From positions 1-11,426 of the forward strand of contig JAABPT010000466.1 of the NCBI GenBank assembly GCA_011391855.1: a stretch of DNA of 11,426 nucleotides, given 5' to 3'. This document shows, piece after piece, positions 1 through 7,339 of this stretch (the first letter of the stretch is position 1; each line of letters begins with the position of its first letter). Below the pieces are notes generated by a model that did no database searches, had not been told where the DNA came from, and saw nothing but the letters and a program-made list of their open reading frames with translations. A program made the translations under genes and the position numbers. The DNA comes from Burkholderiales bacterium (GTDB lineage Bacteria; Pseudomonadota; Gammaproteobacteria; Burkholderiales; Burkholderiaceae_C).

Positions 1-1550
<1,550 letters not shown>

Positions 1551-1625
1551 ACGCATTGGCAGCGCCCACGTGCATGGAGCGCGCCACTCCGCACTGAACT
1601 CGCGGGCGATTTACAGGGAAAGATC

Positions 1626-1646
1626 AAAGGGGCCAAAGGCCCCTTT
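1626..1646. terminator. Rho-independent terminator, probably bidirectional
   Basis: There is a perfect 9-bp stem, AAAGGGGCC / GGCCCCTTT, with an AAA loop, followed on the plus strand by TTTTGATTTT-type sequence and preceded by A-rich sequence that serves as a U tract on the minus strand. It lies 75 bases after the uvrA stop and 31 bases past the stop of the convergent PEP-CTERM gene, so it can end both transcripts. Confidence 0.85.
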
Positions 1647-1677
1647 TGATTTTCGCCTGACACGTCGAAGCTAAGCC

Positions 1678-2292
1678 TCAGGCCGTGCCGTTCCTCCGTC
1701 GTTGAGCAAGACCCAAGCCTGCCAGCGCCAAGCCTACGAGTGCAAGCGAGGCTGGTTCTGGGATGGCAGAGATCTTGGTCGTGAAGTACGCCGCGTTAAC
1801 GGTGTTGTTGTTGCCAGACCAGATCCAGGTCGCAGTGTTGGCGATGTTGGGACGATTGCCCCAAGGACTCACGCCATCCGTTCCCCAAGTTGAAACCGCC
1901 GAATAAGGTGACGCAAACCCGGTCGAGTTGGCTTGCCAGTCCGTTGCGTTGGTCAGCAGGGTCGTCTGTCCGTTCGAAAATTCGTGCCCAGCTCCGGACA
2001 GCGTGAACTCACCCAAGAACCCCGCCACGCCACCCTGGTCGTAGCCGTAAACGTGAAGGAAGTAGTCGACACCAGCAAGCAAGTTCGTCGCGTTTACAAA
2101 AGTGGTTGTCCAGTTGTTACCGGCGCCAAATTGCGTGCCAGCGACTGAGTCACTCGTGGAAACATAGGCGACGTAGCCGTTATCCATGCTGATCTTTGTC
2201 GTCAGCACGGTCGGTGCGGCGCTTGCCACGCCGGCGACTGCAAAAAAACTGGCCAGTAGGGCCCCAGCACTTCTTTGGAAACTTGAAATCAC
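1678..2292 (-). CDS. PEP-CTERM sorting domain protein (exported, 204 aa)
   Basis: This is an exported surface or matrix protein of the exosortase system. I choose GTG at 2292 because AAAGGAG (2300-2306 on the opposite strand) sits 7 bases upstream and the protein then starts directly with a signal peptide (residues 1-25, ending AGVASA). A TTG further upstream (2379) would add 29 Cys/Lys-rich residues before it. The mature part is rich in Gly, Asn, Thr and Trp, with segments such as MDNGYVAYVST and YGYDQGGVAGFLGEF that recall small beta-sandwich, galactose-binding-like surface domains (inference only). The C-terminus carries the full sorting signal: IPEP (PEP at 178-180), a hydrophobic helix LALVGLALAGLGLA, then QRRR. 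No exosortase gene is in the window. GC is clearly below its neighbours (57% at 1741-1800; 37% at 2281-2340, across the start). Its molecular function is unknown. Confidence 0.9.
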   Translation of the reverse strand: MISSFQRSAGALLASFFAVAGVASAAPTVLTTKISMDNGYVAYVSTSDSVAGTQFGAGNNWTTTFVNATNLLAGVDYFLHVYGYDQGGVAGFLGEFTLSGAGHEFSNGQTTLLTNATDWQANSTGFASPYSAVSTWGTDGVSPWGNRPNIANTATWIWSGNNNTVNAAYFTTKISAIPEPASLALVGLALAGLGLAQRRRNGTA

Positions 2293-2426
2293 CTTTGAAC
2301 TCCTTTGAACCTTGTTGTGTTCCTTAAAGCAACTTGTATGCCGACATCCAGCTTTTGAACAATAGTCTTTGATTTTCAATGAGTTACAGAACTTCGGCTT
2401 GCCTCAGATGGCGCTGTGCCATGCAT

Positions 2427-2454
2427 GATGTAAAGTTTTCCGACACATTGTCAA
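2427..2454 (-). promoter_or_regulatory. Possible sigma-70 promoter with conserved-looking spacer motif for the PEP-CTERM gene
   Basis: Read on the minus strand there is a perfect -35 TTGACA (2449-2454), a 16-base spacer, and a weak -10 TACATC (2427-2432), about 135 bases before the GTG start. The 17-mer TGTCGGAAAACTTTACA (2429-2445) fills the spacer and runs into the -10; its ends TGT...ACA are inverted. The region is AT-rich compared with the window. The -10 matches only 3 of 6 positions, so an activator would probably be needed. Confidence 0.35.
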
Positions 2455-2505
2455 GTTGGTCACCTTGCTAGTGGTCAACAGGAGTCTGCTTGCTTCCGTG
2501 GCGGT

Positions 2506-3051
2506 TCAGCCGTCCGCCAGCCGCCCCAGGCTGGGCAGCTGGCTCGGGTCCGCGCCGCCGGTGCTCAGGCTGCCCGACATCAACCGCAAGGCCCTCACCT
2601 GCAGCTGTGCGGCGTCGTCGTGGTCGCCGCAGCGGTCGAGCACGTCGCTGATGCGCAGCAGAACTTTGGCTTCCCAGCCCGGGTCGGCCACCTGACCGAC
2701 CAGCGTGGTGGCCTCGAAGACATGGTCACGAGCGCGTTCGCGTGCGCTTCGACCGAGCCCCCGCTGCTGGCACTCCAGTGCCTCGGCCACCGCGGCCGCG
2801 GTCTCGCACAGGTCGCACAACAGGTCCACGATCTGGTCCGTGGAACCGGCGCTGCGGGCCCAGCGCAGGGCCGCCTCGTAGTGACTCTCTGCGCTGGCCA
2901 ACGCCCTGACGCTGCGGTAGCAGGCCGCCATGTGCGAAAGGGCCAGGCTCACCGCATGCGCCTGTCCGCCGGCCTCGGCGGCGTCCAGCGCGGCCGCGGC
3001 CCGGCGCAGGCTTTCGCGGGAAGACTCGTCGAGCAGTGTGGAGGGGGCCAT
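2506..3051 (-). CDS. Small TPR-like helical protein of unknown function (181 aa)
   Basis: This is a soluble, alanine-rich, all-helical protein without signal peptide or membrane segment. Segments such as HMAACYRSVRALASAESHYEAALRWA and, later, EAKVLLRISDVLDRCGDHDDAAQLQVRAL have the spacing of tetratricopeptide-type helix pairs, so a protein-binding scaffold role is plausible, but no partner or activity can be named. I recall similar conserved hypotheticals in Comamonadaceae. ATG 3051 is chosen because conservation-like helical sequence begins soon after it; ATG 3081 would add 10 residues, and neither has a strong ribosome site. It is divergent from the TRAP operon (233-bp gap) and 213 bp upstream of the PEP-CTERM gene on the same strand, which seems to have its own promoter. 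Confidence 0.75.
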   Translation of the reverse strand: MAPSTLLDESSRESLRRAAAALDAAEAGGQAHAVSLALSHMAACYRSVRALASAESHYEAALRWARSAGSTDQIVDLLCDLCETAAAVAEALECQQRGLGRSARERARDHVFEATTLVGQVADPGWEAKVLLRISDVLDRCGDHDDAAQLQVRALRLMSGSLSTGGADPSQLPSLGRLADG

Positions 3052-3245
3052 CGTGTCCGCCTGCGGTTGCATGCAGCCCATGCTATGCAGCGTCGGCGAA
3101 TCGGTGGACCCCGCGGGCGCGGGGGGTGGCCGTGCACGAGCTCACGCGGCCGCCAACGCATGGCATGCGCGGGTCTCCTCGGTCGGTCCCTGCACCGGCC
3201 GGCGCTGCTCGTTTTCTGCAATTCCGCGGCGCTGCGGGCGCGGGT

Positions 3246-3251
3246 CACAAT
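3246..3251 (+). promoter_or_regulatory. Possible -10 element for the TRAP operon
   Basis: CACAAT matches the sigma-70 -10 consensus at 4 of 6 positions, 33 bases before the dctP start. No good -35 is found at 16-18 bases upstream (best TTCCGC). The rest of the 233-bp gap between the divergent genes (3052-3284) shows no clear operator; it holds a small GC-rich hairpin, CCCCGC/GCGGGG, at 3109-3124. Confidence 0.25.
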
Positions 3252-3284
3252 CCTGGCCGACATCCCCACTGCCGGAGAGGCCCC

Positions 3285-4304
3285 ATGTTCCCCGTTCGTC
3301 CGTTTGCCCTTGCCGCCACCTGCCTGCTGGCCCTGCTGGCCCTGCCGGCCACGGCCCAGACCGTGTTCACCGTCTCGTCGTGGCTGCCGCCATCGCACAC
3401 GCTGAGCGAAACGCAGAAGGACTGGTGCACCCAGCTCGAGCAGAAGACCGCCGGCAAGGCCAAGTGCAACGTCCTGCCGCGCGGCGTGGCGGCGGCGCCG
3501 GCCACCTTCGACGCCGTGCGCAACGGCCTGGCCGACATTTCCTACACCGTGCACGGTTACACGCCGGGGCGATTCGCCACCACGCAGATGGCCGAATTTC
3601 CGTTCCTGGGCGATACCGCGGAGCCGGTGTCGGTGGCCTTCCAGCGCGTGTACACGCGCACCCCGGCCATGGCCGAGGAACACAAGGGCGTGAAGGTCCT
3701 CGCCGTCTTCACGCATGGCCCGGGCATCGTTTTCAATACCAAGCGCACCATTGCCAAGGCCGACGACCTGGCCGGCCTGAAGTGGCGCGTGGGCGGCGGC
3801 ATGGTCAACGAGATCAGCAAGGCCCTGGGCATGAACGTCACGCTCAAGCCGGCGCCGGAAAGCTACGAGCTGCTGTCGTCGGGCGTCATGGACGGCACGC
3901 TGTTTCCGGCCGAGTCGGTGGAGAGCTTCAAGATCGACAAGGTCATCAAGTACGGCACGCGCTTCCCGGGCGGTCTGTACAACACCAGCTTCGTCTTCAT
4001 GATGAACCAGGCCAAGTACGACGGCCTGCCGGCCGACGTGAAGAAGGCCGTGGACGAGCTCTCGGGCGAATTTGCCGCGCGCCTGTTCGGCAAGGGCTGG
4101 GACAAGGTCGACCGCCGCGGCCTGGCCTTCATGCAGGCCAACAACGTGCAGGTGACGACGGCCGACGCCGCCTTCGTGAAGACGGTCAACGACAAGGTGG
4201 CACCGCTGGTCGACACCTGGGCCAAGGCGGCCGAGGCCAAGGGCATGAAGGACCCGAAGAAGGCGCTGGCCGACTTCCGTGCCGAGATCGCCAGGCTGCA
4301 GTGA
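3285..4304 (+). CDS. dctP: TRAP transporter periplasmic substrate-binding protein (DctP family, 339 aa)
   Basis: This is the periplasmic receptor that binds a carboxylate-type substrate and hands it to the DctQM membrane complex. ATG 3285 has GGAGAGG four bases upstream and begins a classic signal peptide (FALAATCLLALLALPATA, cleavage after residue 24). Mature features fit the family: an early SSWLPPSH stretch, GLADISYTVHGYTPGRF, AEFPFLGDTAEP, and LKWRVGGG with Arg168 at the place where TRAP receptors bind the substrate carboxylate (family knowledge). Cys48 and Cys61 could form a periplasmic disulfide (inference). The Cys in the signal peptide is not in a good lipobox, so this is probably a soluble rather than lipid-anchored protein. 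It is first in a dctP-dctQ-dctM order, 34 bases before dctQ. The substrate cannot be inferred. Confidence 0.93.
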   Translation: MFPVRPFALAATCLLALLALPATAQTVFTVSSWLPPSHTLSETQKDWCTQLEQKTAGKAKCNVLPRGVAAAPATFDAVRNGLADISYTVHGYTPGRFATTQMAEFPFLGDTAEPVSVAFQRVYTRTPAMAEEHKGVKVLAVFTHGPGIVFNTKRTIAKADDLAGLKWRVGGGMVNEISKALGMNVTLKPAPESYELLSSGVMDGTLFPAESVESFKIDKVIKYGTRFPGGLYNTSFVFMMNQAKYDGLPADVKKAVDELSGEFAARLFGKGWDKVDRRGLAFMQANNVQVTTADAAFVKTVNDKVAPLVDTWAKAAEAKGMKDPKKALADFRAEIARLQ

Positions 4305-4338
4305 CGCGGCGTTGACCTGCGCACACGGCGCCTGAGCG

Positions 4339-4827
4339 TTGAGACGTCACCTCGCCACGCTGTGCGGCCTGCTGGCCGCGGTGGCGCTGTTCGCCATCAT
4401 GGCGCTGACGCTGGTGGACGTGAGCGGACGCAAGCTGCTGTCGGCGTCGGTGCCGGGTTCGCTGGAACTGACCGAGCTGCTGATGGTGGTGGTCATCTTC
4501 GCCGGCCTGCCGCTGGTGTCGCTGGCCGGCGAGCACGTGGTCTTCGACTCGCTCGACCGCTGGCTGCCGCCGGCCGTGCGCCGCATGCAGCAGGCGCTGG
4601 TCGACCTGCTGTGCATGGGCGCTTTAGGTGGTCTGGCCTGGCTGATGTGGCTCAAGGCCGGGCAGATGGCGAGCTACGGCGACATCACCGCCCAGCTGAA
4701 GCTGCCGCTGCCGCTGTTCGTGTACCTGATGAGCGTGCTGTGCGCGGTGACGGCCGCGCTGCACGGCCTGCTGGCCTGGCGGCCGGCGGCGCACCACCAC
4801 GCCGTCGTCACGGACGAGGCGGCATGA
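4339..4827 (+). CDS. dctQ: TRAP transporter small permease (DctQ family, 162 aa)
   Basis: This is the four-helix inner-membrane subunit that joins the receptor to the large permease. Hydrophobic segments lie at about residues 5-27, 45-65, 85-106 and 126-148, with typical DctQ features: VDVSGRKLL after helix 1, the SLELTELLMVVVIFAGLPL segment, and HVVFDSL after helix 2. The start is TTG 4339: an in-frame TGA two codons upstream rules out anything longer, and the next ATG (4399) would cut into helix 1. No strong ribosome site is seen, so translation may depend partly on ribosomes ending on dctP. The stop overlaps the next ATG (ATGA, 4824-4827), which opens the coupled repeat described separately. 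Confidence 0.92.
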   Translation: MRRHLATLCGLLAAVALFAIMALTLVDVSGRKLLSASVPGSLELTELLMVVVIFAGLPLVSLAGEHVVFDSLDRWLPPAVRRMQQALVDLLCMGALGGLAWLMWLKAGQMASYGDITAQLKLPLPLFVYLMSVLCAVTAALHGLLAWRPAAHHHAVVTDEAA

Positions 4828-4889
4828 GCGCGCTTGGCCGCTCCAAAGCGCTCATCCCGAAGCGCGCAGCGCGGAGGGCAGTCCAGTGA
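4824..4889 (+). CDS. Coupled mini-ORF 1 (21 aa), first repeat copy
   Basis: An ATG overlaps the dctQ stop (ATGA). The frame encodes MSALGRSKALIP then KRAARRAVQ and stops at TGA 4887-4889, overlapping the next GTG. It is basic and short, with no hydrophobic segment. It may be only a relay that carries ribosomes across the inserted element, not a functional peptide. Its three amino-acid differences from mini-ORF 2, against one silent difference, give no sign of protein-level selection (numbers are tiny). Confidence 0.35.
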   Translation: MSALGRSKALIPKRAARRAVQ

Positions 4890-4953
4890 CCGCGCCTGGC
4901 CGCTCCAAAGCGCTCACCCCGGAGCGCGCAGCGCGAAGGGCAGTCCAGTGACC
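4830..4953 (+). repeat. 62-bp tandem direct repeat at the dctQ-dctM junction (2 copies)
   Basis: Copy 1 is 4830-4891 and copy 2 is 4892-4953, 58 of 62 bases identical (differences at 4834, in CTCATCCC/CTCACCCC, CGAAG/CGGAG and GCGGAGG/GCGAAGG). Each copy holds an imperfect hairpin (GCGCTTGG-CCGCT-CCAAAGCGC in copy 1), a GC-rich CGCGC-A-GCGCG palindrome, a purine-rich ribosome site (GGAGGG or GAAGGG) and a GTGA stop-start overlap at the end. It looks like a REP-like element inserted at a former ATGA junction and then duplicated. Confidence 0.9.
4886..4951 (+). CDS. Coupled mini-ORF 2 (21 aa), second repeat copy
   Basis: GTG 4886 overlaps the stop of mini-ORF 1 and follows GGAGGG by 7 bases. 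The frame reads VTAPGRSKALTP then ERAARRAVQ and stops at TGA 4949-4951, overlapping the GTG start of dctM. As with the first copy, a translational relay role is more likely than a working peptide. Confidence 0.35.
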   Translation: MTAPGRSKALTPERAARRAVQ

Positions 4954-6240
4954 GAGGCGCTGCTGGCCTTCGGCGCCGTCTTCGTGCTGGCGCTGCTGCG
5001 CGTGCCGTTGGCTTTCGCGATGGGTCTGGTGGGCTTCGTCGGGCTGGGGCTGGTGCGCGGCTGGGTGCCGACCCTGGCCAATGCGGCGCAGGTGGTCTAC
5101 GACACCGGCTTCGCCTACACATTGAGCGTGGTGCCGCTGTTCATCCTGATGGGCAATTTCGTCGCCCGTGCCGGTCTGGCACACGAACTCTTCGCTGCCG
5201 CCTACGCCTTCATCGGCCACCTGCGCGGCGGGCTGGCGCACGCCACCGTGCTGGCCTGCGCGGGGTTCGGGTCCATCTGCGGCAGCTCCATCGCCACCGC
5301 GGCCACCATGAGCAAGGTGGCGTACCCGCCCATGAAGCAGCTGGGCTACGCCGACTACCTGAGCACCGGCGTCATCGCCGCTGGGGGCACGCTGGGCATC
5401 ATGATCCCGCCTTCGACCATCCTGGTCATCTACGGCATCGTCACCGAGACCAATATCGGCCATCTGTTCGCCGCCGGTGTGCTGCCGGGCTTGCTGTGCG
5501 CGGGGCTGCTGATGGCCGGCGTGGCCTGGATCACCTGGCGCGACCCCCAGGCCGGCCCGGCAGGCGAGCGCACGCCGTGGCGCCAGCGCTGGCGCGCGCT
5601 GCGCGACATCTGGGGCGTGGCGCTGCTGGTGGTGGTGGTGCTCGGCGGCATCTACGGCGGTGTATTCACGGCCACCGAAGGCGCGGGCATCGGCGCTTCG
5701 GGCGCGTTCTTCTTTGCGCTGGCGCGGCGGGCGCTCACCTGGCGCGTGCTCTACCAGGTGCTGGTGGAAAGCGCGCGCACCACGGCCATGCTGTTCACCA
5801 TCCTCATCGCGGCGATGCTGTTTTCGGGCTTCGTCAATTTCACCAGCATGCCCGGCGACCTGAAGGACTGGATCCTGTCGCAGGGCTTCAGCCCGCTCAT
5901 GGTGGTGGGCGCCATGATGCTGATCTACGTGGTGCTGGGCACCATCATGGAAGAACTGAGCATGGTGCTGCTCACGATTCCGGTGTTCTTTCCCATCGTC
6001 ACCGGCATCGGCTTCGACCCGGTGTGGTTCGGCGTGCTGATCGTGCTGGTGGTGCAGATCGGTCTCATCAGCCCGCCGGTGGGCATGAACCTGTTCGTGC
6101 TGAATGCGCTGCTCAAGGACGTGCGCCTGGGCGACATCTTCCGCGGCGTGTGGCTGTTCGTGCTGATGCTGGTGCTGGCGCTGGTGTTGGTGCTGGAGTT
6201 TCAGCCGCTGGCGTTGTGGCTGCCGGGGTTCATGCGCTGA
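4948..6240 (+). CDS. dctM: TRAP transporter large permease (DctM family, 430 aa)
   Basis: This is the inner-membrane translocation subunit, which uses an ion gradient to import the substrate delivered by DctP. It is hydrophobic throughout, with about a dozen membrane segments. Family hallmarks are FGSICGSSIATAATM, GGTLGIMIPPSTILVIYG, TEGAGIGASGAFF and, near the end, GLISPPVGMNLFV. GTG 4948 is chosen because the protein then starts like other DctMs (VTEALLAFGAVFVLALLRVPLAFAMG in form), its length matches the usual ~425-430, and GAAGGG lies 7 bases upstream. A longer frame from 4834 would merely translate the repeat. The start is embedded in repeat copy 2 and overlaps the stop of mini-ORF 2. 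The stop overlaps the tail of the convergent PEP-CTERM gene by 11 bp. Confidence 0.93.
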   Translation: MTEALLAFGAVFVLALLRVPLAFAMGLVGFVGLGLVRGWVPTLANAAQVVYDTGFAYTLSVVPLFILMGNFVARAGLAHELFAAAYAFIGHLRGGLAHATVLACAGFGSICGSSIATAATMSKVAYPPMKQLGYADYLSTGVIAAGGTLGIMIPPSTILVIYGIVTETNIGHLFAAGVLPGLLCAGLLMAGVAWITWRDPQAGPAGERTPWRQRWRALRDIWGVALLVVVVLGGIYGGVFTATEGAGIGASGAFFFALARRALTWRVLYQVLVESARTTAMLFTILIAAMLFSGFVNFTSMPGDLKDWILSQGFSPLMVVGAMMLIYVVLGTIMEELSMVLLTIPVFFPIVTGIGFDPVWFGVLIVLVVQIGLISPPVGMNLFVLNALLKDVRLGDIFRGVWLFVLMLVLALVLVLEFQPLALWLPGFMR

Positions 6241-7216
6241 GCGGCGCCGGGCGCTGGCGCCGGCGCACGCCCAGCGCCAGGCCCGCCAGCCCCACCGCCA
6301 ACAGCAGCACCGTCGCCGGCTCCGGCACCGGCACCGCTGGCGCCGTGATTGCGTAGCGGAAGTCCGTGCCTGAACTGGAGAAGGCTGTGAAGTCCGTGAC
6401 CGGACTGCCGCCGGCGTCGCGCAGGTCGGCCACGCCGGCCCAGGTGATGGTGTTGCCGAAGTCGCTCACCAGCGTGGCGGTGGCAGGCAGGCCGCCAACG
6501 GTATCGCTTTCATCGTTGGATTGCGCTTTGGCGCGACCCTCCGAGTAGAAGCTCACGAACACGTCGATGGGCGTGCCGTAGGTGAAGTGCACGATCCCGC
6601 CGAGAAATTCCTCGAAGAAGCCCAAGACCGGAGGCAGGCCCATCCACTCCGGATTTCCCACGTCGCCGCGCAGTGCCCCAAACGCCGATGTGTTCGCGAC
6701 GAGGTTCGCGGCAACGATGGCAAGTCCTTCGGCCTGGCCTTCGCTGCGCGGATGGGACGCGTCGACGGCTGCCGCCAGGACTCCGTCGACCCAGAAGCCC
6801 AGGTTGGCCGAGCCGGCCGTCCCGGTCAATCCCGGCGCGTCGATGGTGAGCGTGTCTTGCACGGTGGCGTTGATGAGGAATCGTGCCCCGCCGCCCGCTT
6901 CGGTCCCGCCCGGCGTCGCGAAGATCGAGCTCAAAGCCGTGTTCTGAAAGCGCATCCAGCCGTTGCCGACCCGAGCGCCCACTGCGGCCCCGACGCTGTC
7001 AAAGGTCTCGGCCGAGATCGCGAAACTCGAGAGCGCATTGGGCACCAAGTTCTCGTCGAATTCCAGTTCGTCGCTCAGGCTGACGTCGCCCGACGGGGAA
7101 TCTCTGTGGTAGCCGAAATCGACCTTGCCCTCGATGTGGGCGGTCAGCGCATGTGCCCCCAGAGGCGCAGCAAGAGCGATCGACACGACGGCCAGACCGG
7201 CAAGATGATTGTTCAC
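6230..7216 (-). CDS. PEP-CTERM sorting domain protein (exported, 328 aa)
   Basis: This is a second exosortase-processed surface protein, unrelated in its body to the one at 1678-2292. GTG 7216 is well supported: GGAGGA lies 9 bases upstream and a signal peptide follows (LAGLAVVSIALAAPLGAHA, cleavage near residue 23). The mature part is acidic and rich in Gly, Ala, Ser and Asp, with no cysteine-rich or catalytic motif I recognise. Phrases such as FGNTITWAGVADLRDAGG and FSSSGTDFRYAIT just before the sorting signal are typical of PEP-CTERM beta-rich proteins. The C-terminus has VPEPA (PEP at 298-300), the helix TVLLLAVGLAGLALG and RRRQR. It is divergent from the regulator at 7340 across a 123-bp gap, and convergent and overlapping with dctM. 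Its function is unknown. Confidence 0.9.
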   Translation of the reverse strand: MNNHLAGLAVVSIALAAPLGAHALTAHIEGKVDFGYHRDSPSGDVSLSDELEFDENLVPNALSSFAISAETFDSVGAAVGARVGNGWMRFQNTALSSIFATPGGTEAGGGARFLINATVQDTLTIDAPGLTGTAGSANLGFWVDGVLAAAVDASHPRSEGQAEGLAIVAANLVANTSAFGALRGDVGNPEWMGLPPVLGFFEEFLGGIVHFTYGTPIDVFVSFYSEGRAKAQSNDESDTVGGLPATATLVSDFGNTITWAGVADLRDAGGSPVTDFTAFSSSGTDFRYAITAPAVPVPEPATVLLLAVGLAGLALGVRRRQRPAPLSA

Positions 7217-7242
7217 GGCTTTGTCCTCCGACCGCCGAGGCG

Positions 7243-7266
7243 GCATGTTCGATACTGCAGACATGC
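7243..7266. promoter_or_regulatory. Inverted repeat in the divergent promoter region (candidate operator)
   Basis: Perfect 6-bp arms GCATGT and ACATGC are separated by 12 bases. The site sits 27 bases upstream of the PEP-CTERM start and 73 bases upstream of the regulator start, where a shared operator would be expected. It partly abuts a CCGCC-GA-GGCGG palindrome (7232-7243). No convincing -35/-10 pair was found for either gene. Confidence 0.3.
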
Positions 7267-7312
7267 TGCGGGCAGGTTCCAGCCGCCGCCACCCACGGAT
7301 GACCCACAGTCG

Positions 7313-7330
7313 ACCCGGACCCGGACCCGG
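7313..7330 (+). repeat. Three tandem ACCCGG hexamers
   Basis: Three exact copies of ACCCGG lie end to end, 9 bases before the regulator ATG, in the place where a ribosome site would be expected. No purine-rich Shine-Dalgarno sequence is present there. Confidence 0.8.
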
Positions 7331-7339
7331 CCCCTCGCG

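Noticed and set aside
2293..2379. 29-residue extension of the first PEP-CTERM protein from a TTG codon
   Set aside because: It would place a Cys/Lys-rich segment ahead of a normal signal peptide, while GTG 2292 has a strong AAAGGAG.
2399..2422. Sigma-54 promoter (TGGCAC on the minus strand)
   Set aside because: The -24 half looks good, but the sequence at the -12 position is ATCT, not TTGC, and the GG/GC spacing fails.
2930..4315. Long plus-strand frame overlapping dctP in another phase
   Set aside because: It has no recognisable domains and Arg/Gly/Pro-rich sequence, and it is fully explained by the dctP gene in the correct frame.
4834..4947. Longer N-terminus for DctM
   Set aside because: It would translate the 62-bp repeat in a third phase, it has no homology-like sequence, and GTG 4948 has a ribosome site and gives the family length.
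6250..6278. Hairpin GGCGCTGG/CCAGCGCC after dctM as a terminator
   Set aside because: It has a 13-base loop, no T tract, and lies inside the coding end of the PEP-CTERM gene, where GC-rich Ala/Gly/Leu codons create such pairing by chance.
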